Source of the DNA: Paracoccus sanguinis | GTDB lineage: Bacteria; Pseudomonadota; Alphaproteobacteria; Rhodobacterales; Rhodobacteraceae | Length of the DNA stretch: 64,000 nucleotides | Reading direction: 5' to 3' | NCBI RefSeq assembly: GCF_900106665.1 | Contig: NZ_FNNA01000002.1 | Coordinates: 682,001 to 746,000 of the forward strand | Shown here: positions 27,119 to 35,968 of the stretch, in pieces | How positions within the stretch are numbered: position 1 is the first letter of the stretch | Layout: every line of letters begins with the position of its first letter | The notes under the pieces: generated by a model | Seen by the model: the letters and a program-made list of their open reading frames with translations, nothing else | Database searches by the model: none | What the model was told of the DNA's origin: nothing | Made by a program: the position numbers and the translations under genes

Positions 27119-30100
27119 TCAGAGCAGGAAATCGTCGCGGCCGAGCGCCGTCAGCCGCTCGACCCGGATGGAGAGGTCGGTCACGCGGTCGCCGTCGGCA
27201 TCCACCGCGATGCGGACCCCGTCGGAATAGGCGACCAGGATCACCTCGCCCGCGTGGCCGGTGAAGGACCGCCCGCCGAGCCACAGCCCGCCCTCGATCT
27301 CGGCGCCCAGCGCCGAGAGGTCGATGCGGTCCTCTCCCCTCACGAAATCGGCGATGGTGTCCTGCCCGCCGGCCGGATCGTCGAGCGCCGAGAAGACGAA
27401 GATGTCGGCCCCGGGATCGCCGACGAGCCAGTCGGCCCCCGCCCCGCCGTCCAGCACGTCGTCGCCCCCGCCCCCCGACAGCCGGTCGGCGCCGTCGCCG
27501 CCGGCCAGCGTGTCGTTGCCCCAGTCGCCCAGCAGCACGTCCGCGTCCGCGCCGCCGTCCAGCGCGTCGTTGCCGGCCTGCCCGTTCAGCGTGTCGTCCC
27601 CCTCGCCGCCGTCGAGGGAATCGCCGTCCATCCCGCCGCGCAGCCGGTCGTTGCCGCCGCCGCCGATCAGCAGGTCGCTGCCGCCGTTCCCCCACATCTC
27701 GTCGTCGTCCCAGCCGCCGTCGAGCGTGTCGTGCCCGGCCCCGCCGATCAGCCGGTCGCGCCCGCCGTCGCCCAGCACCCGGTCGTTGCCGGTGTCGCCG
27801 GCCAGCAGATCCTCGCCCATGCCGCCGATCAGGCGGTCGTCGCCGTCCCCGGCAAAGATCGTGTCGTTGCCGCCCTGCCCGCGCAGCGTGTCGGCCCCCT
27901 CGCCGCCCAGCAGCACGTCGTTGCCCGATTCGCCCAGCAGCATGTCGTTGCCGGTGGCGCCGGCCATGCGGTCGTCGTCGGCCCCGCCGAAGATCGTGTC
28001 GTTGCCCGCCCCGCCGTGCAGCCAGTCCGACCCGCCGACCCCGAGGATCAGGTCGTCGCCATCCTCGCCCAGCACGAGGTCGTTGCCGGCCGCCGTGACG
28101 ATGTTGTCGTTGCCGCCGCCGCCAGCGACGAAGTCGTTGCCCGCGCCCGAGCGGATGGTGTCGTTGCCCGAGCCCGCGAACATCCGGTCGCGCCCGGCGC
28201 CGGCGAACATCATGTTGTTGCCCGCGATGTCGCGGAACACGTTGTCGCCGTCGGCGTCGAGCAGCAGGTCGTTGCCCGCCCCGCCCACCAGCCGGTCATT
28301 GCCGGACAGGCCGAACAGCCGGTCGTCGCCGTCCTCGCCGGCCAGGAAATCGTCGCCGGACCCGCCGTTCAGGCGGTCGGCGCCCGCCCCGCCATACAGG
28401 ATGTCGTTGCCGTTCTGCCCGGCGAGGCGATCGTCGCCGCCGTCGCCCAGGATCACGTCATGGTCGTCCCCGGCCAGCACGATGTCGTTCATCCCTCCGG
28501 CGCGGATGAAATCGTTGCCCCCGCCCGACCAGATCGTGTCTTCGCCATCATCCGCGCTGATGCGGTCGTGGCCGGCGCCGCCGACGATGAAATCCTCGAG
28601 CCGGCTGCCGAGGATCGTGTCGTTGCCGGTGAAGCCGTAGACGGTCGAGCCGCCCTCGGTGGCTCGCAGCAGGTCCGCGCGGCCGGTGCCGGTCACCGTC
28701 GAGCGCACGTCCGGCGGCTGGTAATGCGCGACGGGGAACATGGCATTGTCGAACCACGACGCCGACAGCGGCTTGCCGTTGTGGCTGTAGACGTTGACCG
28801 TCGTCTCGCCGCACTTGATGCGGATGCCCCAGCTCTGGGCGGTCATCTTGACCTGCCAGATCGAGCGGATCATCCCCATCATCGAAAAGTCGAGCCGGTC
28901 CACCCCCGCCTCGAAGTCACGGATCGCCACCTGGCCTCGGACCCGCAGGGGCATGAATACGTCGGCCCCCGCCCCGCCATACAGGTCGATGGCGCGCGAG
29001 CCGCAGATCAGGATGTCGTCGCCGTCCCCGCCCGAGATCCGCGTCGTGTTCAGCCCGCCCTGGATCAGGTCGTTGCCGTCGGTGCCGACGTGGCGGCCCT
29101 GATCGACGTGGCGGGTCTGGCCGATCCGGCCGGGGTCGATCACGAACTGGCTGATCCCGTCCTCGGTGGCCGAGGCGGCAAAGACCACGATGCGCCCGTC
29201 GATCACCCGGGTCGCCAGCGCCGAGACATTGGCGAGGCTCATGACGTCCGCGTCGGCGATGGTGTCGAGATGGACGAGCCGCCCGTCCGGGGTCACGGTG
29301 AAGAGGCTCAGCCCGTCGTCCGCGCCGCCCACCACGACGAAGGCGCGGCCGTCGATCTGCACCGCCTCCATCACCGTGGCGGACTGGAAGCGCGTCGTGC
29401 GCTCGTCGATGACGTGATCGACCGGCACCAGCCCGCCGCCCGCGACGATCCGCACGGTGGTCAGGGACGACGATCCGGCCGAGCTGACGATGAGGTAGTG
29501 CTTGCCCTCGACCTCGACCGCGGCGAGGTCGCGCGGGCCGTTGAAACCGGTGCCGCGGCTGCTGCTGACGAACTGGCCGCTGCCCATCCGTCCGTCCGGG
29601 GTGACGACATGGGCGCCGATGTAGTTGCCCAGCGTCGAGGCCTGCACGATCATGTCCACCCCGCCCAGCCGCAGGGTCAGCACGCTGTCGATCTGCCCGC
29701 CCGGCGGCATCCGCCCCGGCCAGGCATCGCGCGCCATCAGGCTCAGCCCGCCGTCCGCGCGCTGGTGCCAGATCGACAGCTCGCCCGAGTTGTCGCGCGT
29801 GGTCCAGAGCAGCGACCGCCCCGAGGCCGTGGTGAAGCTGCCTGCGTCCAGCAGGCTCGACGGCAGCCCCGCCCCGGAGAGGCCCCGGTCCCCCGCCCCC
29901 CGGCCGAGGTCGGGGTCGAGCCAGCGCACGTCCCGCACCCCGCCCGAGATCCCCGCGGTCAGCAGCGCCGTTCCCCCGTTCGGCCGGTCGATCAGCAGCG
30001 CCTGCGGCTCGGCCATGTGGCGCAGGCTGCGGGCATAGGCGTAGCTCTCGGCCAGTTGCGGTGCGGTGTCGGCCCCGGTCACGGCATAGATCGACCCGCC

Positions 30101-30220
30101 GCCCCCCGCATGGGTCGCCCCGACCAGCACCAGCCGGTCGCCCACCTTGCCGAGGGTCAGATCCGTGAGATTACGGACCTGCCCCTGCATGGTCGTTGCG
30201 ATGTGGCGAAACCCCGTCAT
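27119..30220 (-). CDS. RTX calcium-binding protein with N-terminal beta-propeller-like region
   Basis: 1033 residues. About residues 1-370 form repeated beta-rich units with phrases such as LVLVGATHAGGG and VFVVVGGADDGLSLFTV, which suggest a propeller. A first RTX block lies near 380-410 and an intervening domain near 410-510. A long RTX array (about 515-960) of GGxGxDxLx repeats follows. The C terminus (ADIFVFSALDDPAGG... TIADFVRGEDRIDL) matches the serralysin-type C-terminal domain that serves as a type I export signal. No signal peptide is present. It is probably secreted and calcium-folded. Unlike the RTX protein at 12-15.7 kb it has no Hint domain and its repeats are diverged. Its function is not known. 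Confidence 0.9.
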   Translation of the reverse strand: MTGFRHIATTMQGQVRNLTDLTLGKVGDRLVLVGATHAGGGGSIYAVTGADTAPQLAESYAYARSLRHMAEPQALLIDRPNGGTALLTAGISGGVRDVRWLDPDLGRGAGDRGLSGAGLPSSLLDAGSFTTASGRSLLWTTRDNSGELSIWHQRADGGLSLMARDAWPGRMPPGGQIDSVLTLRLGGVDMIVQASTLGNYIGAHVVTPDGRMGSGQFVSSSRGTGFNGPRDLAAVEVEGKHYLIVSSAGSSSLTTVRIVAGGGLVPVDHVIDERTTRFQSATVMEAVQIDGRAFVVVGGADDGLSLFTVTPDGRLVHLDTIADADVMSLANVSALATRVIDGRIVVFAASATEDGISQFVIDPGRIGQTRHVDQGRHVGTDGNDLIQGGLNTTRISGGDGDDILICGSRAIDLYGGAGADVFMPLRVRGQVAIRDFEAGVDRLDFSMMGMIRSIWQVKMTAQSWGIRIKCGETTVNVYSHNGKPLSASWFDNAMFPVAHYQPPDVRSTVTGTGRADLLRATEGGSTVYGFTGNDTILGSRLEDFIVGGAGHDRISADDGEDTIWSGGGNDFIRAGGMNDIVLAGDDHDVILGDGGDDRLAGQNGNDILYGGAGADRLNGGSGDDFLAGEDGDDRLFGLSGNDRLVGGAGNDLLLDADGDNVFRDIAGNNMMFAGAGRDRMFAGSGNDTIRSGAGNDFVAGGGGNDNIVTAAGNDLVLGEDGDDLILGVGGSDWLHGGAGNDTIFGGADDDRMAGATGNDMLLGESGNDVLLGGEGADTLRGQGGNDTIFAGDGDDRLIGGMGEDLLAGDTGNDRVLGDGGRDRLIGGAGHDTLDGGWDDDEMWGNGGSDLLIGGGGNDRLRGGMDGDSLDGGEGDDTLNGQAGNDALDGGADADVLLGDWGNDTLAGGDGADRLSGGGGDDVLDGGAGADWLVGDPGADIFVFSALDDPAGGQDTIADFVRGEDRIDLSALGAEIEGGLWLGGRSFTGHAGEVILVAYSDGVRIAVDADGDRVTDLSIRVERLTALGRDDFLL

Positions 30221-30299
30221 GTCCCCGATCCATGTCGTCCACCTTCTTCCCCGTGGACGATCCTGCCGGGCGAGGGGTTAATTTGGGGTAAGATTCGCC

Positions 30300-30317
30300 G
30301 TTGACGCGCCGTTCAAC
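30300..30317. promoter_or_regulatory. Inverted repeat upstream of the second RTX gene
   Basis: GTTGACGCGCCGTTCAAC has arms GTTGA and TCAAC around 8 bases, 80 bases before the RTX start. A similar GTTGAC/GTCAAC pair lies upstream of the other RTX gene. It may be an operator, but the match is short. Confidence 0.3.
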
Positions 30318-30358
30318 TGTCTCAAATGCCCCTTACAGCCGCGGGAACCTTTTCGGGT

Positions 30359-31501
30359 TCAGCCGCGGCGGTAGGGACCGAAGGCCGCCGTCTCGGCCAT
30401 GTCGTCGCCGACGGCGGCATCCTCGTCCTCGAGATGGGCGGCGAGCGCGGCGCGGAACCCCGGGTCGGCGATCCAGTGGATCGAGTGGGTCGCGGCGGGC
30501 AGATAGCCGCGCGCCAGCTTGTGTTCGCCCTGCGCCCCGGCCTCGACGCGGGCGAGCCCGTGGGCGATCGCCCAGTCGATGGCGCGGTGGTAGCAGAGCT
30601 CGAAATGCAGGAAGGGGTGGTCCTCGATGCAGCCCCAGTAGCGGCCGTAGAGCGTATCGGCGCCGATCAGGTTCAGCGCCCCGGCCACGGGCCTTCCGTC
30701 ACGCTCAGCAATGACCAGCAGGCAGTCGTCGCGCATCGTCTCGTGCAGCGCCTCGAAGAAGGCGCGGGTCAGATAGGGCCGCCCCCATTTCCGCCCGCCG
30801 GTGTCCTGGTAAAAGGCCCACATCGCGTCCCAGTGCCGCGGCGCGATCTCGTCGCCGCGCAGCGCCCGGATCCGGCCGCCGAACTCGTTGGCGCGGGCGC
30901 GCTCTTTCCGCAGCGCCTTGCGCTTGCGGCTCGACAGGCGGGAGAGGAAGTCCTCGTAATCGGCGTAGCCGTCGTTCTGCCAGTGGTACTGCGTCGTGGT
31001 GCGGCCGAGCCAGCCCTGCGCCTCGCCGAGCCGCCGCTCGGCCTCGGTGCAGAAGGTGACATGGGCCGACGAAAACCCGGCCTGGCCCGCCACCTCGGCC
31101 ATCGCCGCCAGCAGCGCGGCCTGCACCGCGGGGCTGTCGGCGATCAGCCGGGGGCCGGTCGCGGGGGTGAAGGGCACGGCGGACTGCAGCTTGGGATAGT
31201 AGCGCCCACCGGCGCGCTGCCACGCATCGGCCCAGTGATGGTCGAAGATGTATTCGCCCTGGCTGTGGGTCTTGAGATAGAGCGGCGCGACGCCCACGAC
31301 CGCGGCCCCCTCGCGCGCGACCAGATGGGCGGGCTGCCACCCCGTCCCCCGCCCGACCGAGCCCGACGCCTCGAGCGCGGCGAGGAAGCGGTGGGTGGTG
31401 AAGGGATCGCCGCGCAGCCCCGCGGCCGCCCCGCAGCCGTCCCAGGCGGTCGCTTCGATTTCCGCGATCGCGGGCAGGACGGACACGCTCAGATCAGCCA
31501 T
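30359..31501 (-). CDS. FemAB-like GNAT-fold acyltransferase (COG3146 type)
   Basis: 380 residues of the family formerly called DUF482, annotated as peptidoglycan-biosynthesis-like. Family features are ending motifs such as HFELCYHRAIDWAI and VEAGAQGEHKLARGY, and the paired GNAT folds of FemAB proteins. It probably transfers an acyl or aminoacyl group, but the substrate is not known. It precedes the second RTX gene on the same strand, 138 bases away, and follows a palindrome-rich spacer after ilvE. Start ATG 31501 is the first of the frame. Confidence 0.85.
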   Translation of the reverse strand: MADLSVSVLPAIAEIEATAWDGCGAAAGLRGDPFTTHRFLAALEASGSVGRGTGWQPAHLVAREGAAVVGVAPLYLKTHSQGEYIFDHHWADAWQRAGGRYYPKLQSAVPFTPATGPRLIADSPAVQAALLAAMAEVAGQAGFSSAHVTFCTEAERRLGEAQGWLGRTTTQYHWQNDGYADYEDFLSRLSSRKRKALRKERARANEFGGRIRALRGDEIAPRHWDAMWAFYQDTGGRKWGRPYLTRAFFEALHETMRDDCLLVIAERDGRPVAGALNLIGADTLYGRYWGCIEDHPFLHFELCYHRAIDWAIAHGLARVEAGAQGEHKLARGYLPAATHSIHWIADPGFRAALAAHLEDEDAAVGDDMAETAAFGPYRRG

Positions 31502-31560
31502 GCCGGGGAAGATAGGTGGCGTTGGGCCGACGTCAACGCCGGCCGGGGCGCTGCCCCCAG

Positions 31561-31581
31561 CCCTCGGGCCTGGCCCGAGGG
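31561..31581. repeat. Perfect 21-base palindrome
   Basis: CCCTCGGGCC-T-GGCCCGAGGG: two 10-base arms around one T. It lies in the spacer between the FemAB-like gene and ilvE, close to two further hairpins. Confidence 0.8.
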
Positions 31582-31591
31582 CGTTCGTTGG

Positions 31592-31616
31592 GACAAAGCT
31601 TCACCGGAGCTTTGTC
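31592..31616. repeat. 9-bp perfect hairpin
   Basis: Arms GACAAAGCT (31592-31600) and AGCTTTGTC (31608-31616) surround a 7-base loop. Its AT content differs from the surrounding palindromes. It could form an RNA hairpin or be part of a mobile repeat unit. Confidence 0.7.
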
Positions 31617-31628
31617 TGACCCTCCTCA

Positions 31629-31658
31629 CCCCCGGGACACTTGGGTCCAGCCCGAGGG
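31629..31658 (-). repeat. Dispersed intergenic repeat, copy C
   Basis: On the minus strand this reads CTCGGGCTGGACCCAAGTG followed by TCCCGGGGGTG. It matches copies at 34118-34144 and 40414-40443, all in spacers next to gene ends. See the finding on this element. Confidence 0.75.
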
Positions 31659-31680
31659 GCGCAGGGCGTAAGCGCGGGAG

Positions 31681-31708
31681 GGGGCGCGCCGCGTTGGGCG
31701 CGCGCCCC
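31681..31708 (-). terminator. GC-rich hairpin after ilvE
   Basis: Arms 31681-31689 (GGGGCGCGC) and 31700-31708 pair perfectly over 9 bp with a 10-base loop. It lies 10 bases beyond the ilvE stop on the minus strand. There is no T-tract. Confidence 0.5.
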
Positions 31709-31718
31709 TCGGTCTGGC

Positions 31719-32591
31719 TCAGGCGCGGACGAGCGCCTCGTAGTCCTCGGCGATCTTGCGCGTCGTGGCGCCGACCTGGAAGTGCCAGTCGTCGCCGATC
31801 TGGGCCACCGGGGTAACCTCGGCGGCCGAGCCTGTCAGGAAGCACTCCTGGAACTCGGACACCTCCTCGGGCAGGATGTGGCGCTCGTGCACGACCATGC
31901 CTTGGTCCTTGCACATCTGGATGATGGTCTGCCGGGTGATGCCGTTCAGGAACGCATCGGCGAGCGGGGTGTGGATCTCTCCGTCCTTCACGAAGAACAC
32001 GTTGGCGCCGGTCGCCTCGGCCACGTAGCCGCGATAGTCCATGAACAGCGCGTCCGAGCAGCCCTTCTTCTCGGCCGCGTGCTTGGACATGGTGCAGATC
32101 ATGTAGAGCCCCGCCGCCTTCGCCGCCGCCGGGATGGTCTCGGGGCTCGGCCGCTTCCACTTCGAGATGTCGAGCTTGGCACCCTGCCACTTGGCGTCGC
32201 CGTAGTAGCTGCCCCACTCCCACGTGCAGATCGCCAGCCGCACCGGGTTGTGGCTTGCCGCGACCCCCATGTCGGGGCCGGCGCCGCGGAAGGCGATGGC
32301 ACGGACATAGGCGTTGGTGAAGCCGTTGGCCTTGAGCACCTCCTCCTTGGCCGCGACGATCTGGTCGGCGGTCCACGGGATCTCCATGTCGAGCAGCTCG
32401 CCGGACTTGAGCAGCCGCTCGGCATGCTCGCGCGACTTGAAGATCTTGCCGTCGTAGCAGCGCTCGCCCTCGAATACGGCGCTGGCATAGTGGAGGGCAT
32501 GGGTGAGAATGTGGACGCGCGCATCGCGCCAGTCCACCAGTTCTCCGTCCATCCAGATCTTGCCGTCGCGATCCTCGTAACTCGCTGCCAT
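31719..32591 (-). CDS. ilvE: Branched-chain amino acid aminotransferase
   Basis: 290 residues from ATG 32591. It is a fold-type IV PLP enzyme: HALHYASAVFEGER near the N terminus, the PLP lysine in the PAAAKAAG segment, and YVAEATGANVFFV and NGITRQTI motifs. It transfers amino groups to and from leucine, isoleucine and valine. The open frame runs further upstream to 32903, but the ATG at 32591 gives the normal family length and N terminus. It is divergent from petP across 149 bases. Branched-chain synthesis also involves ilvA, elsewhere in this window. Confidence 0.95.
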   Translation of the reverse strand: MAASYEDRDGKIWMDGELVDWRDARVHILTHALHYASAVFEGERCYDGKIFKSREHAERLLKSGELLDMEIPWTADQIVAAKEEVLKANGFTNAYVRAIAFRGAGPDMGVAASHNPVRLAICTWEWGSYYGDAKWQGAKLDISKWKRPSPETIPAAAKAAGLYMICTMSKHAAEKKGCSDALFMDYRGYVAEATGANVFFVKDGEIHTPLADAFLNGITRQTIIQMCKDQGMVVHERHILPEEVSEFQECFLTGSAAEVTPVAQIGDDWHFQVGATTRKIAEDYEALVRA

Positions 32592-32680
32592 GTCAGCCCC
32601 CGACCTCAGGTCATTTTCAGATTGTGTCGCGCCTGCCCCCTTTCGGTGGCAGAAAATTGCGCCACGGCCAGCGGTAGAGA

Positions 32681-32716
32681 TTGATTCTTGGAAAGTCAAC
32701 AACGCTGCCCTATCAT
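32681..32716 (+). promoter_or_regulatory. Possible petP promoter and operator
   Basis: TTGGAA (32689-32694) and TATCAT (32711-32716) are 16 bases apart and 24 bases before the petP start. An imperfect inverted repeat, TTGATTC with GTCAA (32681-32699), overlaps the -35 and could be a site for the MarR-type product itself. Confidence 0.35.
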
Positions 32717-32740
32717 GGCCGCCATGACTGTGAGGCAACG

Positions 32741-33397
32741 ATGCAGAACGCGGGACTGAAGACAGGCGCGCGCGACGCGCAACGCGAGGCGCGGCGCGAT
32801 CCCCGCGCGACCGGCGCAGGCGTGGCGCAGGCGGCGGCAAGCGGGCTGGGCGCGGGGCTCGGGGCACCGGGCGGGCCGGCGGGCGCCGAAACCCTGCTGT
32901 CACTCACCGACGAGCAGATCCGGCGCGGGATGGAGGCGATGTACTTCGCCTATCGCGCCTTCACCTCGGACCCCGACCTGATCCTGGCCGAGATCGGCTA
33001 TGGCCGCGCCCATCACCGGGCGCTCTATTTCATCCACCGCGACTCAGGCCTGACCGTGACCGCGCTGCTCGAGGTGCTGGGCGTCACCAAGCAGTCGCTC
33101 AACCGCGTGCTCAGGGCGCTGATCGAGGACGGGCTGGTCGACAGCCGCATCGGCCGCCGCGACCGGCGCGAGCGGCAGTTGACCCTCACCGACAAGGGCG
33201 CGGCGCTGGAACGGCGGCTGTCCGAGAGCCAGCGGGCGCGGATGCGCGCCGCATATCGCGCCGCCGGGCCGCAGGCGGTGACCGGCTTCCGGCAGGTGCT
33301 CGAGGCGATGATGGACGGCGAGACGCGGGCCCAGTTCCAGGCGCTGCGCGACGCCCCGCCCGCCCCCGGCGAGGTCGGCGCGGGGCCGCGCGGATGA
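32741..33397 (+). CDS. petP: MarR-family regulator, PetP-like
   Basis: 218 residues from ATG 32741, with GAGG six bases upstream. An Ala/Arg-rich N-terminal extension of about 50 residues precedes a winged-helix MarR domain (about 55-190): VTALLEVLGVTKQSLNRVLRAL is the helix-turn-helix and RRDRRERQLTLTDKG the wing. The stop overlaps the next start as ATGA (33394-33397), so it is translationally coupled to an OmpR-type regulator. This pair matches petP-petR of Rhodobacter, where they precede the cytochrome bc1 genes petABC. Here petABC is absent downstream. The symbol rests on this arrangement and is likely but not proven. Confidence 0.82.
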   Translation: MQNAGLKTGARDAQREARRDPRATGAGVAQAAASGLGAGLGAPGGPAGAETLLSLTDEQIRRGMEAMYFAYRAFTSDPDLILAEIGYGRAHHRALYFIHRDSGLTVTALLEVLGVTKQSLNRVLRALIEDGLVDSRIGRRDRRERQLTLTDKGAALERRLSESQRARMRAAYRAAGPQAVTGFRQVLEAMMDGETRAQFQALRDAPPAPGEVGAGPRG

Positions 33398-34110
33398 CCC
33401 GACCCGAGCCCGCCCCCGACGCCCATCTGCTGATCGTGGACGATGACGAGCGCATCCGCAGCCTGCTGCGCCGCTTCCTCGTCCGCAGCGGCTATTTCGT
33501 CACCACCGCGCGGGATGCCGCGCAGGCGCGGCGGCTGCTCGCCGGGCTCGACTTCGACCTCATCGTGCTCGACGTGATGATGCCGGGCGAGGACGGGCTG
33601 ACGCTGACCCGCGACCTGCGGCGGAAGAGCCAGACCCCAGTCCTGCTGCTGACCGCGCGAGGCGAGACCGACGACCGCATCCGCGGGCTCGAATCGGGGG
33701 CCGACGACTACCTCGCCAAGCCGTTCGAGCCGCGCGAACTCTTGCTCAGGATCGCCGCGATCCTGCGCCGGGTACCGGCGGCGGCGGCGAGCGGGCCGAA
33801 ATACCTGACCCTCGGCCCGCTGCGCTACGACGCCGGCAAGGGCGAGCTCTGGCAGGGTGAGAGCCCCGTCCGCCTGACCGGCAGCGAACAGACGCTGATG
33901 CGCCGCCTGGCCGAAAGCCCCGGCGAGCCGGTGGACCGCCCGACCCTGATCGAGGTGCTGGGCCGCGACCCCGACGAGGGCGGCGAGAACTCGGAGCGCG
34001 CCATCGACGTGCAGATCACCCGCCTGCGCCGCAAGCTCGAACCCGACCCGCGCGAGCCGCGCTACCTGCAGACCGTGCGGGGCGCGGGCTATATGCTGGT
34101 GCCGGACTGA
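33394..34110 (+). CDS. petR: OmpR-family response regulator, PetR-like
   Basis: 238 residues. The receiver domain has an acidic DDD pocket near residue 16, phospho-acceptor D60 (LIVLDVMMPG) and a lysine in LAKPFEP. The C-terminal winged helix (about 140-236) shows the OmpR-type end IDVQITRLRRKLE and TVRGAGYMLV. The partner histidine kinase is not adjacent, as is also the case for PetR in Rhodobacter, where it controls essential respiratory or photosynthetic gene expression. It is coupled to petP by an ATGA overlap and followed by a hairpin. Confidence 0.86.
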   Translation: MTRPEPAPDAHLLIVDDDERIRSLLRRFLVRSGYFVTTARDAAQARRLLAGLDFDLIVLDVMMPGEDGLTLTRDLRRKSQTPVLLLTARGETDDRIRGLESGADDYLAKPFEPRELLLRIAAILRRVPAAAASGPKYLTLGPLRYDAGKGELWQGESPVRLTGSEQTLMRRLAESPGEPVDRPTLIEVLGRDPDEGGENSERAIDVQITRLRRKLEPDPREPRYLQTVRGAGYMLVPD

Positions 34111-34117
34111 AGGCCGA

Positions 34118-34144
34118 CTCGGGCTGGACCCGAAAATCCGGGGC
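34118..34144 (+). repeat. Dispersed intergenic repeat, copy A
   Basis: CTCGGGCTGGACCCGAAAAT then CCGGGG begins 8 bases after the petR stop. It matches copies at 40414-40443 (same strand) and 31629-31658 (opposite strand). Confidence 0.75.
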
Positions 34145-34161
34145 GTGAGGCGGACCAGCAC

Positions 34162-34180
34162 ACGGTCCAGTGGACCGTTT
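34162..34180 (+). terminator. Hairpin followed by TTT after petR
   Basis: ACGGTCC (34162-34168) pairs with GGACCGT (34172-34178) around a 3-base loop, and TTT spans 34178-34180. It may terminate the petPR transcript and also the converging rfb operon. Confidence 0.45.
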
Positions 34181-34238
34181 GCCCGCCGAACGCCCGAGCC
34201 CCCGGGCGAGGACTGGGGCTGGCCCCCGGTGCGGTGGC

Positions 34239-35120
34239 TCAGTCCAACAGACCGCGCAGGTACCGCCCGTAATCGTTCTTTCCGAACAGCTTCGCGCGCG
34301 CCGTCAGCGCCTCGGCGTCGATCCAGCCGCAGTCATAGGCGATCTCGTCGGGGCTGCCCGACTGCATCCCCTGCCGCTTCTCGAGCGTGCGGACGAAGTT
34401 TCCGGCGTCCAGCAGGCTGCCGTGCGTCCCGGTGTCGAGCCACGCATAGCCGCGCCCCATCCGTTCGACGTTCAGCCGCCCCTCGTGCAGGTAGGTCTCG
34501 AGCAGCGTGGTGATCTCAAGCTCGCCGCGGTCCGAGGGGGCCACCGCGCGGGCCCGCCGGGGGGCGTCGGCGTCGAGGAAATAGAGCCCCGTCACCGCGT
34601 AGTTCGAGGGCGGCACGGCGGGCTTCTCGATGATCTCGCGGGCCCGGCCCTCGGCGTCGAAGGCGACCACGCCATAGCGCTCGGGGTCGGCGACGTGGTA
34701 ACCGAAGACCGTGGCCTCCTCGCGCGCGTCGGCGGTCCTGAGCAGCTCGGTCAGGCCGTGGCCGAAGAAGATGTTGTCGCCCAGGACCATCGCCGAGGGG
34801 GCACCGGCCAGGAACTCTTCGGCGAGGATATAGGCCTGCGCCAGCCCGTCGGGCGAGGGCTGCACGATCCAGGTGAAGCGCACCCCCCACTGGCTGCCGT
34901 CCCCCAGAAGGCGCTGGAACTGCGCCTGGTCGTCGGGGGTGGTGATGATGGCGATCTCGCGGATGCCGGTCAGCATCAGCACCGAGATCGGGTAGTAGAT
35001 CATCGGCTTGTCGTAGACCGGCAGCAGCTGCTTCGAGACGCCCATGGTGATCGGGTAGAGCCGCGTCCCGGACCCTCCGGCGAGGATGATGCCCTTGCGC
35101 TGCTGGCGGGGGGTGGTCAT
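34239..35120 (-). CDS. rfbA: Glucose-1-phosphate thymidylyltransferase
   Basis: 293 residues, family length. The nucleotide motif GGSGTRLYP is near residue 15 and the substrate motif [16 protein letters not shown] near 30. It makes dTDP-glucose from dTTP and glucose-1-phosphate, the first step of dTDP-L-rhamnose synthesis. It is the last gene of the rfbC-rfbB-sulfotransferase-like-rfbD-rfbA operon, and its start overlaps the rfbD stop by ATGA (35117-35120). The product feeds O-antigen or exopolysaccharide. It converges with petR. Confidence 0.96.
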   Translation of the reverse strand: MTTPRQQRKGIILAGGSGTRLYPITMGVSKQLLPVYDKPMIYYPISVLMLTGIREIAIITTPDDQAQFQRLLGDGSQWGVRFTWIVQPSPDGLAQAYILAEEFLAGAPSAMVLGDNIFFGHGLTELLRTADAREEATVFGYHVADPERYGVVAFDAEGRAREIIEKPAVPPSNYAVTGLYFLDADAPRRARAVAPSDRGELEITTLLETYLHEGRLNVERMGRGYAWLDTGTHGSLLDAGNFVRTLEKRQGMQSGSPDEIAYDCGWIDAEALTARAKLFGKNDYGRYLRGLLD

Positions 35121-35968
35121 GCGTCAAGCTCCGTGATGACGGCGGCAAGGCCCGTGCGCCAGTCAGGGCGCGCGATGCCGAAGTCGCGGGTGATGGCGGT
35201 GCAGTCGAGCCGCGAGTTGAGCGGCCGGCGCGCCGGGGTGGGATAGGCCGAGGTCGGGATGTCCTCGACCGCGGGTGAGAGGCCCGAGCGGGCGAAGATC
35301 GCGCGCGCGAAGTCGGCCCAGCTCACGTCCGGGGCGCCGGCGAAGTGGTAGATGCCGCCCCTGGACGCGTCGGCCTGCATCTGCCGCGCCATTTCCAGCA
35401 GCGCGGCGGCGATGTCGGCGGCGGGAGTGGGGCCGCCGATCTGGTCGGCGACGATGGTCAGCCGGTCGCGCTCGGCCCCGAGGCGGCGCATCGTCTTGAC
35501 GAAGTTCGTGCCATGGGCCGAGAACACCCAGCTCGTCCTGAGCACCGCGCACTGGCCGCCGGCGGCGGCGATGGCGCGCTCACCCTCAAGCTTGGTGGTG
35601 CCATAGACGCCGATCGGCCCGGTGGGGTCGGTCTCGCGCCGGGGCGCGTCGCCGCTGCCGTCGAACACGTAGTCGGTCGAGACATGGACGAACGGGATGC
35701 CGAGCCCGGCGCAGGCGACGGCCATCGCCTCGGGCGCGTCGCGGTTGATGAGCCGGGCGACGTCGGGCTCGGATTCCGCGCGGTCCACGGCGGTATAGGC
35801 GGCGGCGTTGATGACGGCCGCGGGCTTGCGCGCGCGGATCAGCGCGGCGCAGTCGTCGGGGCGGGTCAGGTCGGCCTCGTCGCGCCCGGCGAACTGCGCC
35901 TCGGGCGCCAGCCGCGCGAGTTCCCGCGCCACCTGCCCGGTCCGGCCGAAGATCAGTAACCCGCTCAT
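35117..35968 (-). CDS. rfbD: dTDP-4-dehydrorhamnose reductase
   Basis: 283 residues. The N-terminal [13 protein letters not shown] is the dinucleotide-binding GxxGxxG motif. [11 protein letters not shown] near residue 101 and the YGTTKLEGE active-site Tyr-Lys pair identify the extended SDR family. It performs the final NADPH-dependent reduction to dTDP-L-rhamnose. Its start overlaps the stop of the sulfotransferase-like gene by ATGA (35965-35968). Confidence 0.95.
   Translation of the reverse strand: MSGLLIFGRTGQVARELARLAPEAQFAGRDEADLTRPDDCAALIRARKPAAVINAAAYTAVDRAESEPDVARLINRDAPEAMAVACAGLGIPFVHVSTDYVFDGSGDAPRRETDPTGPIGVYGTTKLEGERAIAAAGGQCAVLRTSWVFSAHGTNFVKTMRRLGAERDRLTIVADQIGGPTPAADIAAALLEMARQMQADASRGGIYHFAGAPDVSWADFARAIFARSGLSPAVEDIPTSAYPTPARRPLNSRLDCTAITRDFGIARPDWRTGLAAVITELDA

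Noticed and set aside
27254..30304. About 1000-codon open frame on the plus strand opposite the second RTX gene
   Set aside because: The same repeat-shadow effect. The minus frame carries true RTX motifs and a serralysin-type C terminus.
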